From positions 40,202,495 to 40,266,494 of the forward strand of contig CAMGYJ010000002.1 in NCBI GenBank assembly GCA_946122785.1: a stretch of DNA of 64,000 nt, written 5' to 3'. This stretch comes from Linum tenue. Taxonomy: Eukaryota; Streptophyta; Magnoliopsida; Malpighiales; Linaceae. This document shows positions 37,087 to 46,723 of the stretch, piece after piece. The notes beneath the pieces are model-generated. The model was not told the DNA's origin. It ran no database searches and saw nothing but the letters and a program-made list of their open reading frames with translations. The position numbers and the translations under genes were made by a program. Within the stretch, counting starts at the first letter, position 1; each line of letters opens with the position of its first letter.

Positions 37087-38559
37087 ATGGCGGGACAGCA
37101 GATTGACATACAAGAGCTGATGCGACAGTTCGATGAAAGATTCACCCAATTCCGACAGGAAATCGATCAGCGAATCGACGCGATTGCGCCGCGGGAAAAT
37201 AGAGTATGCGAGGAAGAAGTTCGTGGCAATATAAACCCAGCAGGCAACCCGGAGTTGCTGGGACGAATTGAAGAACTGGAACGACGTCTCGTGGAGGCCG
37301 AACCTCATCCTGATCGCCAGCAACGGGGACGACGCGATCATCACGACGCAGAGCCAGCCGTTCCACCGGGAATCAAGCTAGCCGTGCCGACATTTCAGGG
37401 CACGATGAATGCCACCACCTATCTGGACTGGGAAAGGAAGATTGTTCTATTCTTCCAATGCGGGCGATACACCGAGCAACAGAAAGTGGCCTTGGCCACC
37501 TTTGAATTTACGGATTATGCCGCGCAATGGTGGGAGAGGACACAGCTCCGACGTCGGCAAAATCTTCAGCCTGAAATCACGACATGGGCAGACTTAAGGG
37601 GACTCATGAGGGATCGTTTTGTGCCCGCTTACTTTCAGAGAGAGCTTCACGAAACTCTTCAAGCAATACGGCAAGGTGGACGAAGCGTAGAGGAGTACTA
37701 TCGAGAGCTGGAACTCCTCCTAATGCGAGCAGACATCCGGGAAGATCGTGAAGCCACGATTGCGCGATTTCTTCATGGGCTGAACAAGGAGATCCGACAG
37801 GAGCTCGATCTACGAGCCTTTGTTGACCTGGAAGACGCTCTGCACCTGGCAATTAAGATCGAGAAGCAGCAGCGATCGTCTAGGAAGGTCATGCCGGGAA
37901 ACAGGTCAGCAGCAGAGGCGACTGCTGAAGTAAACTCGCCGCAATTGCGAGTTGATCCTGGCAAGTTACCATCCAGAAACGTTACTCCTACCTATGCTGA
38001 GCGATCTGGTGGTATACAGTGCTTCAAATGCCATGGACGCGGCCACAAGGCCAATCAATGTCCTAATTTAAAAACACTGGTGATCAGAGACTGTGCATAT
38101 CTCACTGACGACGAGCAATCTGAGTCCAGCGAGGAGGAGAAGGTCGATGAGAAGATTGAAATGGAAGCTCCGGCACCTGGGCATCTTCTGGGAGTCAGCA
38201 GAAGGGCTCTAACCATCGCGAATGAACCCGATTACAGCCAACGAGACAACTTGTTTCATTCCCGTTGCCTGGTCCAAGGTAAGGTTCTTTCAGTAATCAT
38301 CGATGGCGGGAGCTGTACGAACGTCATCAGTCAAGATGCTGTAAACAAGCTTGGGTTGAGCACAATTCGACACCCTGAGCCTTACAATTTACATTGGCTG
38401 AATGATTACGGGACAATTAGTGTGACGAAGCGGGCTAAGGTGAACTTCGAAATTGGGAGGTATAAGGACGAGCTCGAATTCGATGTGGCACCGATGCAAG
38501 CTGCCCATATACTGCTTGGGAGGCCCTGGCAATTCGACAGGGGAGTTTGCCATTTTTGA
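37087..38559 (+). CDS. gag-aspartic protease polyprotein of the non-autonomous LTR element
   Basis: 490 codons from the first in-frame ATG after the primer site (the frame is open upstream into the LTR). Order: coiled-coil N-terminus (IDIQELMRQFDERFTQF), retrotransposon gag domain (LDWERKIVLFFQCGRYTEQQ, QEITTWADLR-like and FVPAYFQRELHETLQ blocks), zinc knuckle CFKCHGRGHKANQC at about residues 315-328, then a protease-like fold with IIDGGSCTNVIS, a DGGS active site common in plant gag-asp proteases, ending at LLGRPWQFDRGVCHF. TGA at 38557 falls where relatives read on. Coding capacity ends in this domain, so replication would need enzymes from an autonomous relative. Confidence 0.88.
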   Translation: MAGQQIDIQELMRQFDERFTQFRQEIDQRIDAIAPRENRVCEEEVRGNINPAGNPELLGRIEELERRLVEAEPHPDRQQRGRRDHHDAEPAVPPGIKLAVPTFQGTMNATTYLDWERKIVLFFQCGRYTEQQKVALATFEFTDYAAQWWERTQLRRRQNLQPEITTWADLRGLMRDRFVPAYFQRELHETLQAIRQGGRSVEEYYRELELLLMRADIREDREATIARFLHGLNKEIRQELDLRAFVDLEDALHLAIKIEKQQRSSRKVMPGNRSAAEATAEVNSPQLRVDPGKLPSRNVTPTYAERSGGIQCFKCHGRGHKANQCPNLKTLVIRDCAYLTDDEQSESSEEEKVDEKIEMEAPAPGHLLGVSRRALTIANEPDYSQRDNLFHSRCLVQGKVLSVIIDGGSCTNVISQDAVNKLGLSTIRHPEPYNLHWLNDYGTISVTKRAKVNFEIGRYKDELEFDVAPMQAAHILLGRPWQFDRGVCHF

Positions 38560-39207
38560 GATACCAACCAATACACAGTTCGTCATCTCGGTAAGCAGTA
38601 TACACTGCGGCCAATGTCGCCGGAAGAAGTCCGAGCAGATCGAAGGCAGATGGAGGCGAATCAGCGCCGTTCGAAGAAGGAAGTTCTGATGGAAGGATCC
38701 GAGGACCCTCGAGGAAGCAACAGCGTGCTTCGTAAGCTGATGCTTACGGGATACAAGAAGTTCAGGGCTCCTCGTCGGCGACGACCCTGTCCATCGGCGG
38801 CGAAACAGAGCAGGAGAGAGGTGGAATTGGGTAGAGCGATCCGTGACGAGTCGAGCTTCGCCAAAACTGAGGATACGCTCCAAATCTCCCCAGGAAGCTT
38901 GACGACGCCTGCAATTGGGACGAGACTACCTGAGTCACTGGATCCGATTCGACCCAAGAGTGCTCTGGAAACGGCGCAATACGAAGTAAAATCGAGCTTA
39001 TTGGGTGGACTCATTGGCGACGATTCGACCCAAACGGCTGATGCCGAACCCATCGTCATCACCCCAGGAAGCTGTACGAACGGATCAATTCGACTGAAGG
39101 TGTTTGAATTCGAAACCCCCAAATCTGATTTACCCCTCCTGGGTTCGACGAGTTCAAATGACGACAGTGGCGGGAAATTGGGAAGTCACGATTCGAAGGC
39201 AAATTGA
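38560..39207 (+). pseudogene. continuation of the gag-protease frame, first segment after the TGA
   Basis: The same frame as the gag-protease ORF stays open for 215 codons after the TGA at 38557, starting with a NQYTVRHLGKQYTLRPMSPE block that normally follows the protease, to a second TGA at 39205. The rest is charged and Ser-rich with no recognised domain. A homologous, more decayed version follows the protease in the 20633 element. Readthrough or a restart at ATG 38614 are both possible. Confidence 0.65.
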
Positions 39208-39450
39208 ATGATTCGAAGGTCTACACTGGTCCCAAACTTCAATTCGAAGTCAGGCGAATCTAATGGTGGCCACGAATCGTGTTTTAGATCCCTGAAGGAG
39301 ATAGCCCCAATTTCGAAGCTGAAGAACAACGCTAAGGTTGGCAAGAACTTTCAGTTCGAGCTGCCATTTTACGACCCAATTTGGGAACGATTCTGTGATG
39401 CTTACGAGGCACGAAAGGCCAAAGCTTTGAGGTCAAAGCTTTTTTATGGG
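39208..39450 (+). pseudogene. continuation of the gag-protease frame, conserved C-terminal block
   Basis: Again in the same frame after the second TGA. It contains FYDPIWERFCDAYEARKAKA and LRSKLF, matching the C-terminal block of the old copy (about 23940-24020). The old copy then stops; in this copy the frame runs through the polypurine tract into the 3' LTR. The function of the block is unknown. Confidence 0.65.
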
Positions 39451-39458
39451 GGAGGGAC

Positions 39459-40438
39459 TGATATGATCTCAATTTGGGGCTTCAAACGATTGGAATTGAT
39501 CGACCATGGAGGCAAGCTAGGCACGTTTAAGAACGTTGGTTTTTGTCTAAGTGTTTATGACTGTTTCAGGTACCCACTTTGGACGAGCATAAGTCTACAT
39601 TGGTGTGATAGAAATTTGAGTTCTTGGGTTGGTGATGGACAAGAAGAGCTGCTGAATCAATCTGTATGCTTTGGAGTTCAAGGAGAAGACGAGAGGTTGG
39701 GTTTCCAAGGCGACCAAAATGCTATCTCAACACTGGAGGAACTGCCAGATTTTTCTAAGTATGGAAACCGTGTTGGGAAGGGATCTTTGAGGCTCGGGTC
39801 GAGGAAGATGAGAATGCGTCGAGCCTCCAACTTCACACCACACGAAATCAGGTTTCTTCTAGTTTATCGACAAGGTGTTGGCTGATCAAAATGATGGCTA
39901 CAAGGGCTCGAACGAGAGGGCTCAAGAGTGCTTCGAGACTGAAAATGCTGCCAGGAAGAATAAATAATCCGAATCCTAGTCGGATTAGGATTAGTAGACA
40001 GTTAGCTTAGTTTGGTTTCTACGTCTTGTTTTGATTCCTTTTCCAAGTAGAATTGTAATAGAACTTCATTAAACGTTGTTAGGAGTTGCTAGGTCTATTT
40101 AAGTAGAGTTGATTCGTTGTAATAGTCAGTTTATGATCAATCGAATACAAAGTAGAGCTTTGGTTCATCTCGCTAGTGGCGTGAGGAATTGAGTTGGATT
40201 GCTTGGTTGAGTCTAAGCAATCGTGAGCTTGTATCGATCAGTTCATCACCCTGATCGTGGCCAAGCATCTACCTATACTTTTCGAGCCTCTTTCCCTTGT
40301 GAAAGTTGCACGGAAGTTTCCATCCAAGTCACAAAACCACCCTGTTTTGTGAAAGGTTCTCGATTGAGACTTCAATCCGAGGTTGAGGATCTCTTTGCTG
40401 CGTTGCATTGATCACAAACCCTGCTTTGGGGTTTATCA
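39459..40438 (+). repeat. 3' LTR of the gag-protease element
   Basis: Partner of 35935-36914, immediately preceded by a polypurine tract and followed by the ACTAC duplication. Confidence 0.95.
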
Positions 40439-41153
40439 ACTACTTTCGGTATTTACTGCAAATCTCGTATTAAGCTCGTTTTACAATTTTAAGGATAAAA
40501 ACACCCGCAACTAACTAATCTCTCATTTTAATACCAGAAACAATTAAACAAGCCAAACTGACCATTTTAAAGTCATCAAAATCTTGAAGATAAATAAAAC
40601 ATATTTTTACTGATATTTTTCGTAAAATTCACAGTTATGCAGTTTTAACTTGGAAACTATTCTCAAGTGAAATCTTCTGATAAATCTGTTCCAATATCAT
40701 TTTAGACAAACAGAAATCTCTTTGATCAGTTTTAAACTCAATAGACCAAACTATCCATTTTTATGGTGAAACTTGTCAAATATCGATATGTACACCGTAA
40801 AATCCATAACAATCAAGAATAATCCCCAAATCATCATATCAACCAAGGTTCAAAAAAGCGCTAGGCGTAAGGCAGGCGCTCGGCTCCTGACTTGTGACTT
40901 GCCCGATTAGGCGTAGCATAGGCGCGCCTAGGCGTTCAGAGCAGAAATGAAAAAAACTCTCAAATATTTCATGTTTCCTGGAATACTTCATATGATCCAA
41001 GTGCATATAAAATTAGCAATGCCTAGTTCTTAAATCTTAACAGTAAACACTTAACATAACAAATAACAAGCAAATAGTGATCACTTCCTAGAATCACAAG
41101 TTCTTAAAATGTCGAAATACTAAACAATAGTCAATAAGTTCATAGGAAAATGT

Positions 41154-43749
41154 TCATTCTTCATCATCCAAGTAGGCCCGTCCAGCCACCACTTCATCTT
41201 CATCATCCTCAAAAGCAATCTCCTCACCATCCTCCTCCTCTTCCTCCTCTTCAGACTCGAATTCTTCATCATGGAGCTCTCTCACTCGTGCACTTCTGCG
41301 AAGCTCACTGTGTTCACCCGCCATTGCATCTGTAACAGTACTTGAGGGTGCACAATATGATTCCTCATCCTCATCCACGAATACATACATAGCATGGTCA
41401 TCCCCTCCCTCAAATAGGAAGCTTTGTGCTTCAGTTGCATCAGTACTTAAGAGAATATCAATGTTTTTCTTTTCCTTTATCTTCTTCTTCTTGGACAACA
41501 ACCTTGAGTTGAATTGTATGTACACCAATTGATTGAGACGATCTGTTGTAAGTCTATTCCTTCTCTTGGTATGTATCTACAAGTACAAAATTGCATTGCA
41601 AGACATTGAGAATATGAAATATTCAAATATGAGTAATTGAATATAGTATAGATTAAGATTCAAATACTTACCGACTCAAAAGTACTCCAGTTTCTCTCAC
41701 AGCCAGAAGAACTTGAGGTCAATGAAAGAATCCTCATAGCCATTTTTTGTAAATTTGGTGTGTCAACTCCATACATTCTCCACCAAGCAACTAGGAAATA
41801 TATTGTTAATTTCGTACTAAATTAGAGCCATGAAATAACAAGAAAAGAAGACAAATATATGAAGTAGCAGTGTAGTACTAACCAGGATTATAATCGAAGT
41901 TTTGACAAGTCCTTGCAAGTTTCTTCCCAAAGGCGCCTTCTCTCTTTTGAAACTTCTGAAATTCATAATTCACAACCTGATCTTGCTTGTCATCATCGCC
42001 ACTGTAAAATGTCTCAACACAATCCATGAATGATGTGGTGATGTTTCCATCATCAAATATGGACTCATCAACATAACTGTAGTGTGGATTCAACATATAC
42101 GCAGTGCAATGCAATGGAGCATCAAGTCTCCCCTTCATCTTCTTGTCAACAATAGCCATAACTTCTTTGTAGCGAATCTCCACGTTACTAAATGCCTCTT
42201 TAATCTCCCTCTTTGCCTTCACAATTTCACCATAAACAAACCCCATAGATGGTCTCACATCACCATCAACCAAACGAAGAACTTTTACTAATGGTTCAAA
42301 AACCCTCAAGCAAAGGTGTACACCTTTCCAAAATGATGCATTCAACACCGTTGTTGTTGCTTCCTTTCCCTTCTTTGTTTGTGCATCTTTCAAGCTCTCC
42401 CACTTCCTATCCACCACCATCTTCCTAAGTGCATCCTTTTTATCCATCAAACTTTGTAATGTGAGATATTGAGAAGCAAATCGGGTTACTCCTGGTCTTA
42501 TGATTTCTCTCTTCTTAGTGAAGAACCTCATGCATTCCAATGTACGATGATGCCCATAAATGAAGATAGTGAAACTTTTAGCTTGGTCAATTACCTTCTT
42601 GAACTTTGGCAAGTTGCCAATTCCTTGAAGCATCAAGTTGATGGTGTGAGTTGCACAGGAACTCCAAAAAATATTTGGTCTTTTCTCCAACAAGAGCTTC
42701 TTTGCTCCCATGTTATTGGAAGCATTGTCCGTCACAACTTGCACCACATGTTCTGGACCTAACTCCTCAATTGTTTTGTCAACTAGGTTGAAGATGACTT
42801 CACTTGTGTGTGACACATCCGATGTGTACTTTGACTTGATGAAGCTTGTTCCCTCAGCACAATGTGTGACCATGTTCATTATGCTTCTTCTCTTCGTGTC
42901 TGTCCATGCATCGGTCATAATGGAGCAACCGTTCCTCATCTTCTCATCATCACGATCACTGAGCAAGCTTTTTGTTCTTGTATATTCTGATTTCAACAAA
43001 GGCTCTCGAAGATCATATTGAGTAGGAGGCACAAATCCCGGGCCAAACTGACCAATAGCCTCACACATTTGCTTGAACTCATCATTATCAATTGAATTGA
43101 ACGGTATAGCTGTAAAATAAAAGCACAAGAAGAAATTTAAATTAATTTTTTTAGGTTGCAAACAAAACATCATAGAAAAATAGATAAAAAAAAGTGCATA
43201 TTGCTTACCATGTGTATACACCCATTTTGCAACATATTGTTGAACTTGAAGTGTTCTCTCTTCGAAAAGTGCTTTATTTAACTTCTGCTGATGAAGTGTT
43301 GCACCTGAAGACAACTTAGGATCAATGGAACGTGCCCACTTATCCATAAGTCCTAACTTGTGAGGTTCTGAACTACCAACACAAGTCATTTCTTCATCCT
43401 GTTGACCAGAGGAAACAATTACATCATCTCTCAACTCTTGTTCACGGAGAATCTTTTCTTTCTTCTTTTTTGATGTATTCTCAAAGGCTTTCAAGCATGC
43501 TTCTTTAGCTTCTGGTGGTGCTTTCTTGCATTTAAGCACCTTACTTGAATCTTGGGCAATATGATGCTTGAAGCGATGGATACCTCCGGTACTCTCATGG
43601 CCACAAAAATTACACCGCACTTTCTCCTTGTTATTGGGATCCACCAATCTTCCATACTCCCAACCTATATCACCAGAATTCCTTTTAAAAATATTGGCAT
43701 TCTCTTCATTTGTCACGCCCGCTGCCGAACCACCAGCATCATCCATCAT
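41154..43749 (-). CDS. hAT transposase (BED zinc finger, DUF659, hAT dimerisation), four exons
   Basis: Coding exons on the minus strand: 43749-43209, 43109-41883, 41790-41672 and 41576-41154. All have GT-AG introns and continuous phase, giving 769 residues. A BED-type finger (C46, C49, H58, H62/63) binds DNA. A DUF659 core holds the catalytic-type motifs SIMTDAWTDTKRR and VVTDNASNN, and SCATHTINL. The C-terminal dimerisation block reads SSSGCERNWSTFES across the exon 3/4 junction. The last ~50 residues are very acidic (an ESEEEEEEED run). Intron 1 is 99 bases with no stop, so an unspliced message also reads open (623 codons). No stop or frameshift breaks the spliced frame, so it may be active. 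A 5' UTR intron is likely (acceptor ggacag at about 43780). Confidence 0.9.
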
Positions 43750-44815
43750 AGAGATAAAAGTGTAGAATCACCACCTGTCCTAAATCAGAAAAGGGAACAA
43801 TTAATTAACCTAGAATCATAACCTTATCTCTTGTCGTCTTGCAAAGAATTAATTAAACTTTATTCCCTAAATTAAACAATCCTTGAACTAAGAATGACTA
43901 ATAAACTATAGAATAGAAAGTAATAGACACACAATAAACTAATCATGTCCCACCCATTCCATTCTTTCATCATTTAACGAGCTTCTTTGGTGCAAAAGTA
44001 GGAAGAAAAAAACAAGGTTTTTTGTGTTTTTGGCGTCCACCAGCAAAGCTACAACTAGCAATAACAATCCAAAACCAGCAAAGCTACAACTAGCAATAAC
44101 AATCCAAAATATAAGTATAGAAATTGAACAAAGGAAACAGAGACAAAGCTCGGCAAAACTCATGCTGCCCCAACTCATTTTGCAGTAACAATCACAATAC
44201 AACACACAAAGGAAACATAGGCAAAGCAACGAGTTTTGGTTTTAGAATAGAAAAAACCAGGTTTCATTCAGTTGAGTTTTGGTTTCCCTTTGTTTGTTTT
44301 CTGTTCCCTCACCTACGACGAACGAGAACAGAACAGAACAGGGTACTTATAGAGGTGAGACGAGCTTCTCTTTGCGGCCGACACCCGAGTGACGAAGAGC
44401 TTCTCCGACTGCGTTGGAGCTTCAGTACAGAAAAGAGGCGGCCGACGAGCTTCGTATCTAACCTAGAATCATGGGATGGAGGAAGAAGAAGAGGGAATTA
44501 AGGTTTGGGCTACGATTGATTATGAGAAACTGAGATCAAGAAGACTTACCACTGCCCACTAGAAGCCAAAACGCAGCGTTGAATTGTGGAGATCAAAACA
44601 ACTCTGTGCTGTGATAATTCCGGCGGCTGATAAAAAACGCCTAGGCCCCATTAATCGCGCCTAGGCCCCATTTGTCTCCTATTAGGTGTCCATTAATAGC
44701 TATTAGGCGCATTAAGCGCTTTTTACAGCGCTATTAACAAAAGCGAGGCGTTGCTTCAGCGCCTTGCGCTTTTTTTAGCCTAGGCGCACGCCTAGGCGCG
44801 CCTTCTTGAACGCTG
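43750..44815 (-). promoter_or_regulatory. transposase promoter/5' UTR and subterminal repeats of hAT element
   Basis: Upstream of the transposase on its own strand. A donor-like GTAAGT (minus, about 44550) and the acceptor near 43780 suggest a leader intron. Positions 44630-44815 hold the subterminal GCGCCTAGGC-type repeats. No other gene. Confidence 0.5.
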
Positions 44816-45542
44816 ATATCAACAAATAAGTCATCACCCACAGTAATCCATCCATCTGAATATGCAAATCAAGCATAAATAATCGATGCAATAATTAAGT
44901 TCCCCTTTATCCCCACACACCTTAATTTGGTCGATTCCAAGTCGGGAATTAAGTTCTAAAATATCAGTGGTTGTTCCCCAAAAGTCCTCCTCGTTTCTAT
45001 GGTCCTGTAGGAGAAAACAATTTGTCATTTGGACGTCAAACGAAGAAACTGCGAGCTGATCATCATTAGTACGAAATCAGGGATTAATTCTTCATTTTCT
45101 GCTGTCCAAAATATGCAGAAAACTGGGGAGAGGGTCACTGGTTCAATTCCAGTAACATGCCACTTTATTTTTGCTTTAGTTTTTAGTGGTTGGGGAGTTC
45201 TCGATTGATTTAACGAATCCTACCTCATATGAGATAACTTCTAGATTTTTTCTCAGCCTCAAATCGTACAATTTACGTATGGTATGTGGAAGAAAAAAAA
45301 TTATCCAAGGTTCGGGATGTTGCACATACCACAAGACAAGACTTGACTCGAGGATGTTGTTGATCCTCGTAAGCAAATAATGTCGAGACACTTTAGCATA
45401 TTCAATAAATGTACCAGCCTTTGTGTTCGTCATAAGGAATATAAGATCGCTCCTATTTTCACATATTTGGAACATTGTGTGACTTTTATCAATCTTGATT
45501 TTAGGATTTTGCATCAATGATTCTCCTCTTTCAAATGATAAG

Positions 45543-46103
45543 TGTTTGTGCCACGTAACCTCTCGTCCAACCTCGCCGGGCTTCCCACTGATGATTTTCT
45601 TTGGGGCGCCTAGATCCTGCACCAATAAGCGCCTAATGGGCTATCAGATGCCCGTTAGCACTCCGACGCTCAAGTCAGTCACAAATCTAGAGAGATAAGT
45701 GACTGATAAAAGAGAGATTTTTAGTGAGAGAAGCCAACCTGCGTAAATGCCACCTACCGCGCAATATTTATACTAGGCGAGATCCCGACCAGACTCCTGG
45801 AGTTCAGCCCCACGTCAGCACACCATTAAATGCCCGGTACGGCCCAACGGTCGGGCGCTTCCACGTGGCGGCTCCTGGTCTCCTCAGCCTGGGTGCCTAT
45901 GGGGACCACCTGCCAGCTGGCACGCCCTCAGCTTCCAGCCGTTGGAGATGCCCGGTCCCCGCCCTAGTTTTGTCTTCATGTGCCTGCTCACCCCCTCATG
46001 GGCCTTACCTCTATTCCTGCATGCCCTAACTCTCTATTGGGCTTGGGCCCAGGCCCTACCTATAAGCCCACGTCCTCAATAGCCCCTTTATACTCACCCA
46101 ACA
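45543..46103 (-). repeat. 3' LTR of the deleted Tat-like element
   Basis: Minus strand begins TGTTGGGTGAGTATAAAGG and ends GGCACAAACA. Several differences from the partner are C to T on the plus strand, consistent with decay of methylated cytosines. Confidence 0.92.
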
Positions 46104-46496
46104 ATTGTCCCCCAGTTAGGCGCTCATGGCTTGTGATGAGCGTCTAACTATATATAACGTCTGGCAGTCCCTGTCCATTTATGGGCGGTTAAACCCACCC
46201 CACTGTGTTCCCATGACTGGCGCTGAACTCCTAATCACGCAAAATCTTACAGACTTTTGATAATAACGGGCGCCTAAGCCCAAGTTCTGGTTAGGCGCCT
46301 TTCTTCTCTACCCTACTGCTCTCTCTACCAATAATCACACAACATTTCTCAAACTTTTATCAGAAAGGGGCGCCTAGGCCTTTGTGTTTGGTTAGGCGCC
46401 TGGCTTCTCAACCAGATTGCTTTCTCTATCAACCAAACGCACAGTCCGGGTTTTTCTAAGCGCCCGCGCCCCTATATGTCTCCCTCTCCGTGCGTC

Positions 46497-46548
46497 TTGA
46501 AATTTGAATTTCAAAATTTGAAATTCAAATTCGAAATTCAAATTTCAA
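46497..46548. repeat. AT-rich near-palindrome upstream of antisense ORF
   Basis: Perfect 16-base arms TTGAAATTTGAATTTC (46497-46512) and GAAATTCAAATTTCAA (46533-46548), with further internal symmetry. It lies about 70-120 bases upstream of the TATA box of the antisense ORF. Confidence 0.85.
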
Positions 46549-46618
46549 ACGAATGGTGAGGATTAGATCTGGGTGTCGGGCGCGCATCTCCATATCAGCC
46601 CGTTGGGCTCCCTCCTCA

Positions 46619-46627
46619 TATAAATAG
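46619..46627 (+). promoter_or_regulatory. TATA box for the antisense ORF
   Basis: TATAAATAG lies 97 bases upstream of the ATG at 46724, followed by a CT-rich leader (ctctctctagctttatctctc) like a plant transcript start. Confidence 0.6.
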
Positions 46628-46723
46628 CAAGGTCCGCCCCTCCCCTTCCTCTTTTGTGCGAATCCTCTCTCTCTAGCTTTATCTCTCTAAACCTACCTTC
46701 CTGTGCGCCTATCCTTCCTCACC

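Larger units (their letters stand above)
35935..40438 (+). mobile_element. young non-autonomous LTR retrotransposon (gag-protease only), 4504 bp
   Basis: Two 980-bp LTRs (35935-36914, 39459-40438) differ at only about three positions by eye. The perfect 5-bp duplication ACTAC lies at 35930-35934 and 40439-40443. PBS TGGCATCATCGCC at 36917 and the polypurine run TGGGGGAGGGA just before 39459 complete the structure. The internal 2.5 kb encodes gag, a zinc knuckle and a protease, but no RT, RNase H or integrase. It lies within the 5' LTR of the Tekay-like element. Confidence 0.95.
40836..44823 (-). mobile_element. structurally intact autonomous hAT transposon, 3972 bp plus 8-bp TSD
   Basis: The element proper is 40844-44815. 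The perfect duplication ATATCAAC lies at 40836-40843 and 44816-44823. The imperfect terminal inverted repeats are CAAGGTTCAAAAAAGCGC and CAGCGTTCAAGAAGGCGC (14 of 18 match). The other Tekay LTR shows the empty site at about 29296 (atcatatcaacaaataattc). Both subterminal regions carry many TAGGCG/CGCCTA words. It encodes one complete transposase gene on the minus strand. Confidence 0.93.
35287..45324 (-). repeat. 5' LTR of the Tekay-like element, with two insertions and two deletions
   Basis: After removing the nested elements (35935-40443 and 40844-44823) about 1.55 kb remains, against 2.92 kb in the 3' LTR. Two deletions explain the difference. One at about 35657 joins 'ggatctttccc' to 'cgagttcatttccc'. 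The other at about 45127 joins 'cagaaaactgg' to 'gagagggtcactgg'. The partner LTR supplies the unfilled sequence at both. Confidence 0.85.
27491..45329 (-). mobile_element. Tekay/Del-like chromovirus (Ty3/gypsy), reverse orientation, with nested insertions
   Basis: Perfect 5-bp duplication CATAC at 27491-27495 and 45325-45329. The 3' LTR (27496-30419) is left, the 5' LTR (35287-45324) right. The primer site is TGGTATCAGATC on the minus strand at 35284. The polypurine tract AAGAGGGGGAGAG (minus) abuts the 3' LTR at about 30420-30435. The coding order on the minus strand is gag, protease, RT, RNase H, integrase, then a chromodomain-like tail. Long LTRs (2.9 kb) and the tail fit the Tekay/Del lineage. 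Coding is broken by stops, so it is not autonomous. Confidence 0.9.

Noticed and set aside
41878..43749. The 623-codon ORF as the whole transposase
   Set aside because: It contains a 99-base intron and stops before the dimerisation domain, which is encoded in two further exons.
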